64,000 nucleotides of DNA from Planctomycetales bacterium (GCA_025997475.1 BNUQ01000005.1:30401-94400); one strand, 5' to 3'; shown: positions 42,583 through 51,834, numbered from the stretch's first letter. Program-made: numbers and translations. Notes: generated from the letters alone by a model not told the origin.

Positions 42583-44526
42583 TTACTTTTTCAATTTCAA
42601 CGCAAGGTTTTGATACGGCAGGAGGTCTAAACTCAGGCGGTGTCCGTTGCTCCAAACCGTCCAATACGGGTTGTGGTCGTTGTAGCCCTGCCGCCCGATG
42701 TAGCGCTCGTCAACCGAGTTGTAAATCACTTGATACTCCGCCTGCTCCACCGGCGCGTTGATTTCCGCCCGCAGGACGTGGTGCGGCGCTTCGTTGCGCA
42801 CAAAAATAATGTCCTCTTGGTGATTTTCCCACGCGCCGTCGGTCGGCGGCGCGTCGCCGCCCCAGCGGATAAACGAAAAAAACATCCGCTCGTTGTTCGA
42901 GCCGGCGCGTTCCAGCGTCCAACTGTCGTGCCGCGCCAGCGCTTTCTCGCGGCGCAACAGATAGTTCAAATCGTGAATGTTGTTGGTCATTTCCTGTTCG
43001 TGAATTTTCGCGCCCGGTCCGGTCTTGCCCCAGTCCAGACCGCGATAGACATCGAACCAGCCGTCTTCGCAAAATTCGTCGCCCATAAACAACATCGGCG
43101 CGCCGGCGCGAAACCAGCACAACGCCGCCAAGCCGATTAACTGCAAATGATTTTTCAGTTCGGTGATGAGGCGCGTTTTGCCGTTGGCGCATTCGTCGTG
43201 CGTGTTCATCGCGTTGACGAATTTTTCTTCGCTCGGCGCGGTCATCAGCCGCTCAATCACCTCGATGCGCTTTTCTTTTTCCGGCAACGTCAGGTATTTG
43301 CGCACACGATGCATTTCGCCCATATTTTGCGCGTAGGCAAAACCCAAACCGCCGCGGTCAATCGGCGCGGCTAACTTCGGAAACACCCGCCGCGAATCCT
43401 CGGCGATGGTGAAAAAATCCGGCGCGGTGTAGCGCAGGCGCAGATGTAAATCCTGCAAAAATTTCAGCCCCTCGAAATCCGTCGCCTCCGACAGCCAGTA
43501 GCCGATGTTGAGTTTCATATCGCCGCCGATGCCGTTGAAAATTTCCCAGTATTCCGCCGGCACTTTTTCGCGGTCGTTGCGGGGCCAGTCCCACGCGCCG
43601 CGGTCGTAGTCGAAGAAAATCATACTGCTGACCGCGTCCAACCGCGCCCCGTCGATGCCGAGTTCCTCATAGCAATAAGTCAAAAGTCCGCACAGGTAAT
43701 TCTTCACGAACTCGTCGCCTTTGCGGTAAATGCGCGTGTCCCATTGGCGGTTCCAGCCGCGCTCGCCCTGATGGTGAAACAATTCCGTGCCGTCGTAACA
43801 GGCAAGCCCGCAGTCCCAGTCCTTAATGCCGAAACCCATCGGCACGTCCACGATGACGCCGAGACCTTTTTGGTGCAGATAATCGACCAGCCATTTGAAA
43901 TCCTCGACGGTGCCGTAGCGGTCGTTGAGCGCGTAGGGACAGCCGACGAGATAGCCCCAACTTTCGTGAATTGGCGTCTGGAAAGGCGGCATTATTTGGA
44001 CGTGGGTGAAACCGAGATAGTCGAGATGTTCGGCGATTTTGACGGCGATGTCGCGATAGTTCTTATCGAGAAAGCCGCCGAGGTGCATCTCGTAAATCGC
44101 CATCGGGTCGGTCCCTTTGCCGAGATGTTTTTTCACCCACGGATACGGCTTCCCGTCGCCGACGATGGAGTTGAAATTGCGCTGACCGTTGAAGTCCGAC
44201 CAGACCAGCCGCGGCGAAAACGGGTCGATGCGCCCCATCCGGTAGCCGCCGTTTGCCGCGCGGGTGTTTTCGATGTCGTATTTGTATTCGACAAAAGACA
44301 GGTCGCCGCCGACCGTCGCCTCCCACGTGCCGTCGGGCAACCGCGTCATCGCGTCGCCCGCCCAGTTATTCCGCGCGTGCAACAAACGCACGCTCGTGGC
44401 GTTGGGCGCATAGACCCGAAAAACGGTTTTATCCGGCGCGGCGTGCGCGCCCCAGTAACGATACGGATAATCGCGGCGCAATTCATCGTCGGACAACGCG
44501 GGGGCGGCGGCGGGGACCTCGGACAT
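42583..44526 (-). CDS. glgB: 1,4-alpha-glucan branching enzyme (GH13)
   Basis: A 647-residue GH13 enzyme. The N-terminal CBM48 domain has TVFRVYAPNATSVRLL. The catalytic barrel has YEMHLGGF, VIVDVPMGFG, nucleophile region GIDGARLDAVSSMIF, acid/base region FFTIAEDS and the NTHDE region. The C-terminal beta domain closes the protein. It is closest in style to eukaryote-like GlgB enzymes that lack the long N-terminal extension. It makes alpha-1,6 branches in glycogen. Other glg genes are not adjacent. ATG at 44526 has an AAGGAGT Shine-Dalgarno; the 84 codons of open frame upstream are not coding. Confidence 0.87.
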   Translation of the reverse strand: MSEVPAAAPALSDDELRRDYPYRYWGAHAAPDKTVFRVYAPNATSVRLLHARNNWAGDAMTRLPDGTWEATVGGDLSFVEYKYDIENTRAANGGYRMGRIDPFSPRLVWSDFNGQRNFNSIVGDGKPYPWVKKHLGKGTDPMAIYEMHLGGFLDKNYRDIAVKIAEHLDYLGFTHVQIMPPFQTPIHESWGYLVGCPYALNDRYGTVEDFKWLVDYLHQKGLGVIVDVPMGFGIKDWDCGLACYDGTELFHHQGERGWNRQWDTRIYRKGDEFVKNYLCGLLTYCYEELGIDGARLDAVSSMIFFDYDRGAWDWPRNDREKVPAEYWEIFNGIGGDMKLNIGYWLSEATDFEGLKFLQDLHLRLRYTAPDFFTIAEDSRRVFPKLAAPIDRGGLGFAYAQNMGEMHRVRKYLTLPEKEKRIEVIERLMTAPSEEKFVNAMNTHDECANGKTRLITELKNHLQLIGLAALCWFRAGAPMLFMGDEFCEDGWFDVYRGLDWGKTGPGAKIHEQEMTNNIHDLNYLLRREKALARHDSWTLERAGSNNERMFFSFIRWGGDAPPTDGAWENHQEDIIFVRNEAPHHVLRAEINAPVEQAEYQVIYNSVDERYIGRQGYNDHNPYWTVWSNGHRLSLDLLPYQNLALKLKK

Positions 44527-44621
44527 AAGCGACTCCTTTTTTATTTTATGAGATGGCGGCGGGCGAGAGTAGCCGGAAATAATACCGCCGCGCGGCGCGA
44601 CTTTAAGGGTGTGCGTCGGTT

Positions 44622-45290
44622 CTATAATTCGATTGTGGCGATAATGTTGAAAACCGCCGCCGCGCTCGGCGCGGTCAATAATTGTTCGCGGATGGCGGCG
44701 TTTTTCGTGAATTGGGCGATGCCGGCGAGTAGCCGCAAGTAATTCGTCGGTTGTTCGAGCGGCGCGGCAATCATACAAATAACGCGCACCGGTTGCTCGT
44801 CATAGACGCAGGTGTAGTCGGCGAGCGGCGGCGAAATCCCCACCGCCATCACGGTGCCGGTAATCGACGCGAGACGCGCGTGCGGCGCGCCGACGCCGGC
44901 ACCGATGCCGGTCGAAAGAATTTTTTCGCGGTTGAAAATCTGCCGCGTAAATTCGTCCGCGTCGCCTAATTGCGAAACTTGGGCGAACAACGCGCACATT
45001 TGCCGCAAGGCGGCGTCGCGGCTGTGGCAGTCGGTCAGCAAACAGACGCGCTCCGGCGCGAGAAAATCGCGGACGGTGCGTCTGCCCTCAAAGTATTCCA
45101 ACGCGGCGGCGGGACGGACGACGGCGGAAAACGCCCGCTGTTTTTCCACATCCGCACGGCGGAAACGCCACGCCTCGCCGACCTTGCCCCCCGGCAATTC
45201 GCCCTTTTCCGCCAGTGCGACAACCGCCGCCGGCGACAGTTGTAAAATCCGCGCCACCTCGTCCAAGTTCAACAACGGCGAAGCAATCAT
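44622..45290 (-). CDS. HTH-EIIA(Ntr/Fru-type) regulatory fusion
   Basis: A 222-residue protein. Residues 1-55 are an excisionase/MerR-type helix-turn-helix (LNLDEVARILQLSPAAVVALAEKGELPGGKVGEAWRFRRADVE). Residues about 75-220 are a PTS EIIA type-2 domain with the phosphoacceptor histidine in GVGAPHARL and a C-terminal LLAGIAQFTKN helix. EIIA-Ntr-type domains couple PEP-dependent phosphorylation to regulation; with a DNA-binding domain this suggests a phospho-controlled regulator. It ends 95 bp before the glgB start codon on the same strand, so carbon storage is a possible target (inference). The ATG at 45290 has AAGGA 12 bp upstream. Confidence 0.8.
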   Translation of the reverse strand: MIASPLLNLDEVARILQLSPAAVVALAEKGELPGGKVGEAWRFRRADVEKQRAFSAVVRPAAALEYFEGRRTVRDFLAPERVCLLTDCHSRDAALRQMCALFAQVSQLGDADEFTRQIFNREKILSTGIGAGVGAPHARLASITGTVMAVGISPPLADYTCVYDEQPVRVICMIAAPLEQPTNYLRLLAGIAQFTKNAAIREQLLTAPSAAAVFNIIATIEL

Positions 45291-45404
45291 TGGGGGGAGT
45301 CCTTTTGACAAATTTTTTTAATTATTTTTAACGAAGGCGGGGAAAACGCGGAGATGAAAAATGTAGTTGTTTAGCGACCCTTGACGGGTATGAGAGACCC
45401 GGTT

Positions 45405-45548
45405 GCTCTATTCAATTGCCCCGCGCTTTAGCGCGCGGTTAGCGTTAGAAAATGACCGGCTTTAGCCGAATGGTTTGATTTGGGCGAAAGCCCTTTTCTT
45501 TATTTGACCGCTCACCACACCTTAAAAGGCGTGGCAATTGAATAGAGC
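45405..45548. repeat. CTCTATTCAATTG inverted-repeat element
   Basis: Inverted ends GCTCTATTCAATTGCC and GGCAATTGAATAGAGC; internal CCGCGCTTTAGCGCGCGG, CGGCTTTAGCCG, GGGCGAAAGCCC and CACGCCTTAAAAGGCGTG hairpins. Stem swaps relative to other copies (CGCGCGG in place of GGCGTGG) preserve pairing. Confidence 0.92.
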
Positions 45549-45559
45549 GTTATCAAAAT

Positions 45560-45612
45560 GGAATTTTTCCGTGTCCTCCGTGCCTCTGTGAAAAAAAGAA
45601 GTTAGGACACAG
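45560..45612. repeat. Short CTCTGTG repeat
   Basis: TTTTTCCGTGTCCTCCGTGCCTCTGTGAAA, related to 20970-21125. Confidence 0.65.
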
Positions 45613-45618
45613 GTCAAA

Positions 45619-46767
45619 TTATTTGCTCTTATTCTTGTTGGGCGTTTTCGCGGCAAATAATTCTTTGGTTAAATTGGGCGCGGCGTCCAAACCGTAGAGC
45701 GGCAGGACGTTTTTCAGCAACGGCGTTTTGCCGGTCCACGTCAATTCCAAAAAGCCGGTTTCGTTGGGGCGGAGGACAAAAATATCGTCGGTGGCGTAGG
45801 AATTTTTTTCGGCGTCGAAATACACTTCGCTGATATGCGTGATGGCGCGGCGACCGTCGTGCAACCGCGACGCTTGCACGATTAAATTCACCGCCAGCGC
45901 CAACTGCCGCCGCAACGCCTCCGCCGGCAAACCGACGTTCGCCATCAGCGACATCGCCTCCAAACGTCCGCACGCCTGCAACGGCGAGTCCGCGTGCACC
46001 GTCGTCATCGTTCCGCCGTGTCCGCTGTTCATCGCCTGCAACATATCAAACGCTTCCGAGCCGCGGCATTCGCCGACGATAATCCGGTCGGGGCGCATCC
46101 GTAACGAGGCGATAAACATATCGCGAATCGTTACCGCGCCTTTGCCGAAAACGTCCGCCGCGCGGGCTTCCATACTGACCACGTGCTCTTGTTGAATCTG
46201 CAATTCGCGCGTGTCTTCGATGACGAGAATGCGGTGCGTCGGGTCGAACCAGCGCGAGAGAATGTTCAGCGTCGTCGTTTTGCCGGAGCCGGTGCCGCCG
46301 CTGACGATGATGTTTTGTTTGCACTTGACGGACAGTTCCAAAAATTCTAACGCGACGGGCGTAACGGCTTTTTTCTCCAATAAAAACTCCGGCGACGCCA
46401 CCGCGCGGCTGAAGCGGCGAATGTTGACGCTGATTTCTTCGCCGCTCACCGGCGGCATCACGATACAAATACGCGAGCCGTCGTTTAAACGCCCGTCGAT
46501 AATCGGTTTTTCTTCGGTGATGGTTTTGCCGCAGAATTGCGCGATGGTGTTGACCGCCGCCGCGAGCGCGTGGCGCGAGGCGAAACGGCAGTCGCTCAAC
46601 ACCAATTGCCCGCCGCGTTCAAGGTAAATTCGGTCAGGACCGATGATGATGATTTCCGAGATGGACGCGTCGTCGAGGAGCGTCGCAATCGGCGCGAGAA
46701 ACGCCCGCAACCCAATATCATAAACCATCGCGACATCCGCCGCCGTCGCCACTTGCGCCATACCCAT
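45619..46767 (-). CDS. CpaF/TadA-type secretion ATPase (second copy)
   Basis: A 382-residue type IV/Tad-family ATPase. It has the N-terminal domain with ISEIIIIGPDRIYLERGG, PIIDGRLNDGSR, Walker [14 protein letters not shown], the Asp box VIEDTRELQIQQEHVVSMEARA, Walker B region [29 protein letters not shown] and TTVHADSP. It lacks the FHA domain found on the other CpaF of this locus. It should be a hexameric cytoplasmic motor for Tad pilus assembly or disassembly. It is the last gene of the leftward cluster. ATG 46767 has GGAGA. Confidence 0.92.
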   Translation of the reverse strand: MGMAQVATAADVAMVYDIGLRAFLAPIATLLDDASISEIIIIGPDRIYLERGGQLVLSDCRFASRHALAAAVNTIAQFCGKTITEEKPIIDGRLNDGSRICIVMPPVSGEEISVNIRRFSRAVASPEFLLEKKAVTPVALEFLELSVKCKQNIIVSGGTGSGKTTTLNILSRWFDPTHRILVIEDTRELQIQQEHVVSMEARAADVFGKGAVTIRDMFIASLRMRPDRIIVGECRGSEAFDMLQAMNSGHGGTMTTVHADSPLQACGRLEAMSLMANVGLPAEALRRQLALAVNLIVQASRLHDGRRAITHISEVYFDAEKNSYATDDIFVLRPNETGFLELTWTGKTPLLKNVLPLYGLDAAPNLTKELFAAKTPNKNKSK

Positions 46768-46788
46768 TGCGGTCTCCGTTATGGATTG

Positions 46789-46894
46789 CGAGTTTAGAGT
46801 TTAGAGTTAAGAGTTGAGAGAATGGAGTTTCATTTTTAAGACGCGCGAAGCGCATCCTTTGCTCCACTCTCAACTCTAAACTCTCAACTCTGCA
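46789..46894. repeat. Heptad-arm hairpin element (GTTTAGA/GTTGAGA)
   Basis: AGTTTAGAGTTTAGAGTTAAGAG, core ATGGAGTTTCATTTTTAAGACG with GCGCGAAGCGC, then CACTCTCAACTCTAAACTCTC. It lies between the pseudokinase and the second cpaF. Confidence 0.88.
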
Positions 46895-46895
46895 C

Positions 46896-49439
46896 TTATT
46901 GTTTGTCGGGGAAATTTTCCACCACCAACCATTTGGCGGTGGCGACGTATTGCGCGCCGGCGCGCGTCAGCGTTTTCAAATCCGCTTCGCCGTATTTTTC
47001 CGGCGCGCCGATATACAGGCGCGGCGCGGGTTCGTTCAGGAACGGATGCACGGTTACGCCCTCGTATTGCCGTTCGACGAGGTCGCGGCGCAAATCGCGC
47101 ACCAACAAATTCGGGTCAACGCGCAGGTCAACCGTCAGCCGCGGCATCGCCGGCGTCAAGCGCGCCAACAATAACTCTTTGCTCGCTTCGTCGAGCGTCG
47201 CGCCGTTCACGTCCAATTTATTGGTCGCCGCGTTTTCCGTGACCGTTACCGCTTTACGCGGCAATAAACTTTGAATATGCGGTTTCAACTCGCTCAAACT
47301 GAGCGACATAATTTCATACGGCGTCAAATTCAGCGACGTTTGCGAAAAACCGTCCGTCGCTTCGCCCGGCGCCTTTAAGGCGATACGCTCGCTGGCGCCG
47401 GATTCTATCGCGGCGAGTTCCGCCGCTTCTTCCGCCGTCAACTCGCCTCGCGCTTTCTTCGCGCGTAATTCTTGCAAACGCTCGGCGGCGGCGAGTTCGG
47501 CGGCTTCCGCCGGCGTCAGTTCGCCCCGCGCTTGCTTCGCGCGTAATTCTTGCAAACGCTCGATGGCGGCGAGTTCCGCCGCTTCTTCCGCCGTCAACTC
47601 GCCCCGCGCTTGCTTCGCGCGTAATTCTTGCAAACGCTCGGCGGCGGCGAGTTCTTTCCGCAACGCTTCGTTCATTTCGCCGCGGTCGCGTCTTTCGCGC
47701 AGTTCGCCGATGCGTTTCGACAAATAATCCTGCTCGACGACTTCCGCTTTGTCGTCGGCGCCGAGCCGGTCGAGGTCGCGTTGCGCCGCCACCATTTCGT
47801 CGCAGGCGCTCTGGTCGCCGTCGGCGCATCGGCGTTTTAATTTTTCGTAATTTTCGCGCGATTGCCGCCGCACCGCCTGCATCTCTTTGTCCGACAACGG
47901 CAACAAATTAAGCATGATTTCGTTCGCCGGCGTGATGCCGGTGCCGAAGGAGCGGCGGAACGGCAGGAACGCCGGATGTTTCAGATTCAACACATAATCG
48001 CCATACGGCAAGGTGATTTCGGCGTTGCCCTCGGCGTTGGTTTTTAATTCGGTGGGCTTTTCTTTGTTGCGGTCGCCGGCGGAGGTAATCGTGATGTCGC
48101 CGTCGCTTGCCGTCGGGAAAGTGTCGATTTGAATTTTCACGGCGGCGGGCGGACGGCGCGTAACCACAAATTCGCGAGTGATGAGCGGATTGTTGCGACT
48201 GTCCGTCAACACCACTCGACCGAGATATTCGCCTAAAATCGGCGTCGCGAGCGTCGCCTTAAACGCCTCGGCGCGATAATTTTCCTGATTGAAAACAATG
48301 CGCGCCGGCACGCGACCGACGACTAAATTATTGCGCGTCGTGATGACCAACTGCCCGCCTTCCGGGAAATTGACCAACTTGCCGGTGATGACTTGTTGGT
48401 CGGAGGCGGTCTGCAAAGCGATGCTGTCGAGTTCGAGTTCGGGGCGGTTGAAGTAATGCTGATAGACCCCGTAACCGGTGCCGCCGAGCAACGCCAGCCC
48501 GAAAACGATGATTAAGGCGATTGCCGCGGCGCGGAGCGGCGCCGATTTTTTGACTTCTTTTTTTTCGCCGCGCAACACGGTTTTGTCCGCCGCCACCCAG
48601 TTGATTTTTTCTAACAACAGCCCCGCGTCGGCGGTGCGTTCGGCGGGATTTTTCGCCGTCATTTTTTCGAGCGCGTCCGACAAATCCGCCGGAAAATCGG
48701 GTAATAATTTTTTGAGCGGCGGCAACGTCAGTTGCGGCGACACGTGCCAATACATCCATTGGTCGCTACTTTTCCCCGTCGTTTTATGGCTATTTTTGGC
48801 GAATTGTTCGTCGAACAGTTTTTTGCCGAGCGCGAGCTCACACACTGCGAATCCTAACGAATAAATATCGCTCGCCGCCGTGATTTCGCCCTGTTCGGCG
48901 TCCAAGACCTCCGGTGCGGCGTATTTCGCGCCGTCTTCGCCCAACACTTTCCACAACGCGGCGGCACCGCCGAGCATCGCGCCGTTCAACGCCCAGCCGC
49001 CGTCGGGCAACTGCCAGATGTTGCGCGGACTGACCCGATGATAAATCAGTGCCGGGGCGTGCCGGTGCATCACTTGCAACGCCTGTAAAATTTGTCCCAA
49101 GACCTGCCGGACGACGCGCGGCGACGCCGGTTTCGTCGCGTCGAAAGACGCGAGCGTGCCGACGGCGCGTTCCATCGCCGCCCAGACGCCGAGTTTTTCG
49201 TCCACGCCGAAATCGAAGACGCGGTTGCAAACCGACTGGTCGCCCAACGCCACCAAATCGGCGACCGCGGCGAGGCACTCTTCCTGTCGCTCGGCGGCGA
49301 GCGAATCCTTGTAAATTTTAATTACGACCGCGCGCGTAACTTTCCCCGCCAAAATTTGCTCGGCGTTAAACAACGTCCAATCGGCGGTCTCGCCGGTTTG
49401 GTCTTTCAGTTGATAGTGGTCGCTAATGGTTTTGGACAT
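46896..49439 (-). CDS. Membrane-anchored protein-kinase-like protein (predicted pseudokinase)
   Basis: An 847-residue protein. Residues about 10-285 have a Ser/Thr kinase fold: lysine K41 in VVIKIYKD, APE motif (KYAAPEVL, 173-180) and SDIYSLGFAVCELALG. The catalytic loop reads HRVSPRN (134-140), with Val where HRD has Asp, and LNG (151-153) stands where DFG should be. No glycine-rich loop is evident. One membrane helix (about 302-325) follows. The exported part has beta-rich segments, then three direct 26-residue repeats (ERLQELRAKQARGELTAEEA; 78 bp each) and a C-terminal domain. Starting at MSKTISD. It probably acts as a binding scaffold rather than an enzyme (inference). Confidence 0.8.
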   Translation of the reverse strand: MSKTISDHYQLKDQTGETADWTLFNAEQILAGKVTRAVVIKIYKDSLAAERQEECLAAVADLVALGDQSVCNRVFDFGVDEKLGVWAAMERAVGTLASFDATKPASPRVVRQVLGQILQALQVMHRHAPALIYHRVSPRNIWQLPDGGWALNGAMLGGAAALWKVLGEDGAKYAAPEVLDAEQGEITAASDIYSLGFAVCELALGKKLFDEQFAKNSHKTTGKSSDQWMYWHVSPQLTLPPLKKLLPDFPADLSDALEKMTAKNPAERTADAGLLLEKINWVAADKTVLRGEKKEVKKSAPLRAAAIALIIVFGLALLGGTGYGVYQHYFNRPELELDSIALQTASDQQVITGKLVNFPEGGQLVITTRNNLVVGRVPARIVFNQENYRAEAFKATLATPILGEYLGRVVLTDSRNNPLITREFVVTRRPPAAVKIQIDTFPTASDGDITITSAGDRNKEKPTELKTNAEGNAEITLPYGDYVLNLKHPAFLPFRRSFGTGITPANEIMLNLLPLSDKEMQAVRRQSRENYEKLKRRCADGDQSACDEMVAAQRDLDRLGADDKAEVVEQDYLSKRIGELRERRDRGEMNEALRKELAAAERLQELRAKQARGELTAEEAAELAAIERLQELRAKQARGELTPAEAAELAAAERLQELRAKKARGELTAEEAAELAAIESGASERIALKAPGEATDGFSQTSLNLTPYEIMSLSLSELKPHIQSLLPRKAVTVTENAATNKLDVNGATLDEASKELLLARLTPAMPRLTVDLRVDPNLLVRDLRRDLVERQYEGVTVHPFLNEPAPRLYIGAPEKYGEADLKTLTRAGAQYVATAKWLVVENFPDKQ
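47405..47650 (-). repeat. Three 78-bp in-frame repeats in the pseudokinase gene
   Basis: GCGCGTAATTCTTGCAAACG recurs at 47461, 47539 and 47617, giving three near-identical 26-residue charged helical units. Confidence 0.92.
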
Positions 49440-49495
49440 TTGGGGGGTTCCGGTAAGAATTAAAAAAATGAGAGATGGCAGGCAAACATTAAGAG

Positions 49496-49700
49496 CAAGA
49501 GATTCGTCCACGAATTTTCACGAATTAGACGAATTAACACGAATTTAAGAGCAAGAGATTTATCATCGAGCCGCCGAGCCACCGAGAAAGAGAAAAATAA
49601 ATAAAGATTTAGTTCATTGATTTTCTCTCTGTGGAACGCTGTGTCTCTGTGCCTCTGTGAGAAAAAAATAGGTGAAAATCGGTTTAATTCGTGGATACGT
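49496..49700. repeat. CTCTGTG/CACGAATT dispersed repeat, long copy
   Basis: CCACGAATTTTCACGAATTAGACGAATT, then CGAGCCGCCGAGCCACCGAG, then CTCTGTGCCTCTGTGAGAAA and TTAATTCGTGG. It fills the gap between the FHA and pseudokinase genes. Confidence 0.78.
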
Positions 49701-49702
49701 TC

Positions 49703-50524
49703 TTATTTCTTGGGTTTCGTTAATTCGACGATGCGCTGATTGACGAACCACCAGAGCGCGGTCAGATACGAGCGGTCATCGCGGGTGGCGATTTCGTCCA
49801 CGTCGGCGATGTCGTCCGCGAGCAAGCCGCGCAACGACGCCTCGCGGTTGAACGCCGCCACGCCGACGGTCTCGTCGCCGGCAAGAATGCCGGGGAATTT
49901 GCCGTTAAACAATTCCAATTTGACTTTTTGCCACAAAAAGAGCGCGTTGGCGCGGTCGCCGCCGCAATCGCGAAACCACGCTTCCCGAAAGTCCTGCTCC
50001 AACTCCAATGGCACGATGTTTTTTTGCCGCCATTGTTGCAGGCGCGCTTCGAGTTGAATAAACGCCCCGTGCCAGTCCTGCGTCGCGCGCCATTGCCCGG
50101 CGCCCGTCTTTTTTGCCGCCGCTATCGCCGCCGCGAGACCGACGCCCGCTAACAACACAAAAATCAACGCCACCAAAAACCACGTCAAACCGGAACCGCC
50201 GCCTTTTTCCGCAGTCGAGCGCAACACCAATTCCACGCCGTCCGCCACCGTGAACACATCGTCCGGCACCAACATCGCGCGTTTAGTGAGTGTCCGCCCG
50301 TTGAGCAACGTGCCGCCGGACGACAAATTCTCCAACCAAATCTGCTCGCCTTCGCGACTGACCAAGGCGTGTTCGGCTTTGACGCCGGCGTCCGTCAGCG
50401 ACAGCGACGCCATTGGCGACGACCCGACCAACACCGGCTTGTCTTCTAAATACACAAACTTACCGACGCTCTCGCCGGCGGTTACTTCCACCAAGTAACG
50501 CAAGGGTTTTACGTAGTTCGCCAT
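49703..50524 (-). CDS. FHA-domain single-pass membrane protein
   Basis: A 273-residue protein. Residues about 10-100 form an FHA domain (KPVLVGSSPMASLSL, VKAEHALVSREGEQIWLENLSSGGTLLNGR), with the S-x-H and N-G motifs partly altered (AEH, NGR). A membrane helix (about 114-136) follows, then a helical, tryptophan-rich C-terminal domain. FHA domains bind phosphothreonine peptides. It sits between tadC and the pseudokinase gene, so it likely belongs to the Tad-linked signalling set. No kinase with intact motifs is in the window. Confidence 0.82.
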   Translation of the reverse strand: MANYVKPLRYLVEVTAGESVGKFVYLEDKPVLVGSSPMASLSLTDAGVKAEHALVSREGEQIWLENLSSGGTLLNGRTLTKRAMLVPDDVFTVADGVELVLRSTAEKGGGSGLTWFLVALIFVLLAGVGLAAAIAAAKKTGAGQWRATQDWHGAFIQLEARLQQWRQKNIVPLELEQDFREAWFRDCGGDRANALFLWQKVKLELFNGKFPGILAGDETVGVAAFNREASLRGLLADDIADVDEIATRDDRSYLTALWWFVNQRIVELTKPKK

Positions 50525-50539
50525 AATGTTTTCCCATCT

Positions 50540-50649
50540 CTAATTAACAATTAAAAATTAACAATTGCGGAATTTTTATTTTCAAATCCGCAAGCGCTCG
50601 CAAAGCGAATCTTTGACCATCAAACTCCACCATTGTTAATTGTTAATAG
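50540..50649. repeat. Heptad-arm hairpin element (AATTAAC dialect)
   Basis: AATTAACAATTAAAAATTAACAATT, core GCGGAATTTTTATTTTCAAATCCGC with GCGCTCGCAAAGCG, a CAAACTCC echo, then ATTGTTAATTGTTAAT. It lies between tadC and the FHA gene. Confidence 0.86.
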
Positions 50650-50651
50650 TG

Positions 50652-51602
50652 TTAAAATCCCATCGCGTCGGCGCCTTCGCCTTCCAAGAATTTCACGACA
50701 AACGGACCGAACAACAACAACAAACTGCCGAACAAAATAATCACCCCCGGCGCGAGGATTTTAACTTTCGCTTTGCCGGCTTCTTCGCGCGCCGCTTGAA
50801 TCCGTAAATTTTTAATCCGCGCCGACGAATTTTCCAAAATTTCCGTCAGCGGGTTGCCGTAACGTTGCGAAGTAATCACATCGTCGGCGAACGACGTTAC
50901 GCTCGGCACCATCGCGTAACGTCCCTTGAACAGCGCCATCGCCGCCGCGATGGACATCCCGTTTTGCACGTTGTCAAAAATCGTCGAAAATTCTTCGCCG
51001 ATGGCTTCTTTACGATAATTATCGCCGACAATTTCCAGCGCCATCAACAGCGACGCGCCGGCGTTCATCGTCATCGCGATTAAATCCATCACATACGGCA
51101 TCAAGCGCGACACCGAACCGACGCGGCGCCGATATTTGCCGTCAATCCACACTTTCATTCCCAAGTAAGCGACGCCGAAACCGAAAAACGGCGAAAACAG
51201 CGCGAAAACCGGCGCCAAAAACAACAAACCGAAAAACGCCGCCAACATCACCGGCAAGGAGAACAACAATAAAATTCCCGCCAATTGGTTGTCGGTCCAG
51301 CGGCGCGGATAACCGGCTTTGGCGTAACTGATGAGCAAGTCGCGAATCAAGCCGGTGGCGTTTAACATCGCGCCGAAAAAACCGGCGATTGCTAATAATT
51401 TCACCGTGTGGGAGCCGCGGCTTTTCAGCCGTGCCAGCAGGACGCGCGACTCGCCGTCAAAATTGCCGGTCTGTTTGGCGCGCGACCGCGCCGCGCGAGC
51501 GTAAATTACCCACACCGCCAAACCGAGACACAGCGCCGCCATACCGGCGATGAGCCGCGTCAACGTCGCAGTATCCAAAAGATTGAGAAGTTCGGGATTC
51601 AT
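50652..51602 (-). CDS. tadC: Tad pilus platform protein TadC
   Basis: A 316-residue membrane protein with a T2SSF domain (SRLMPYVMDLIAMTMNAGASLLMALEIVGD, then GNPLTEILENSSARIKNLRIQAAREEAGKAKVKILAPGVI). Hydrophobic helices lie at about 17-35, 108-150 and the C-terminal end. TadC with TadB forms the inner-membrane platform driven by CpaF. Called TadC from its position behind a TadB-type gene and its C-terminal pattern. Confidence 0.87.
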   Translation of the reverse strand: MNPELLNLLDTATLTRLIAGMAALCLGLAVWVIYARAARSRAKQTGNFDGESRVLLARLKSRGSHTVKLLAIAGFFGAMLNATGLIRDLLISYAKAGYPRRWTDNQLAGILLLFSLPVMLAAFFGLLFLAPVFALFSPFFGFGVAYLGMKVWIDGKYRRRVGSVSRLMPYVMDLIAMTMNAGASLLMALEIVGDNYRKEAIGEEFSTIFDNVQNGMSIAAAMALFKGRYAMVPSVTSFADDVITSQRYGNPLTEILENSSARIKNLRIQAAREEAGKAKVKILAPGVIILFGSLLLLFGPFVVKFLEGEGADAMGF

Positions 51603-51689
51603 AAGATAGTTGAAAGTTGAGAGTTAAAAGTTGAAAGTTAAGAATTATCGTCCGCATCAAAACCGGAGTCGCGCCATACACACGCGGTT

Positions 51690-51833
51690 GCTCTATTCAA
51701 TTGCCACGCCCTTTAGGGCGTGGTTAGCGTTGGAAAATGACCGGCTTTAGCCGAATGGTTTATTTTGGGCTAAAGCCCGTTTCTTTTTTTGACCGTCCAC
51801 CACGCCTTAAAAGGCGTGGCAATTGAATAGAGC
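51690..51833. repeat. CTCTATTCAATTG inverted-repeat element
   Basis: Inverted ends GCTCTATTCAATTGCCACGC and GCGTGGCAATTGAATAGAGC; internal CGGCTTTAGCCG and GGGCTAAAGCCC hairpins and two GGCGTGG-type stems. It is one of the best-preserved copies. Confidence 0.93.
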
Positions 51834-51834
51834 A

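Larger units (their letters stand above)
45291..45618. other. Repeat-filled gap between cpaF2 and the EIIA gene
   Basis: No gene. It contains an intact CTCTATTCAATTG element (45405-45548) and a short CTCTGTG repeat (45560-45612). Confidence 0.7.
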
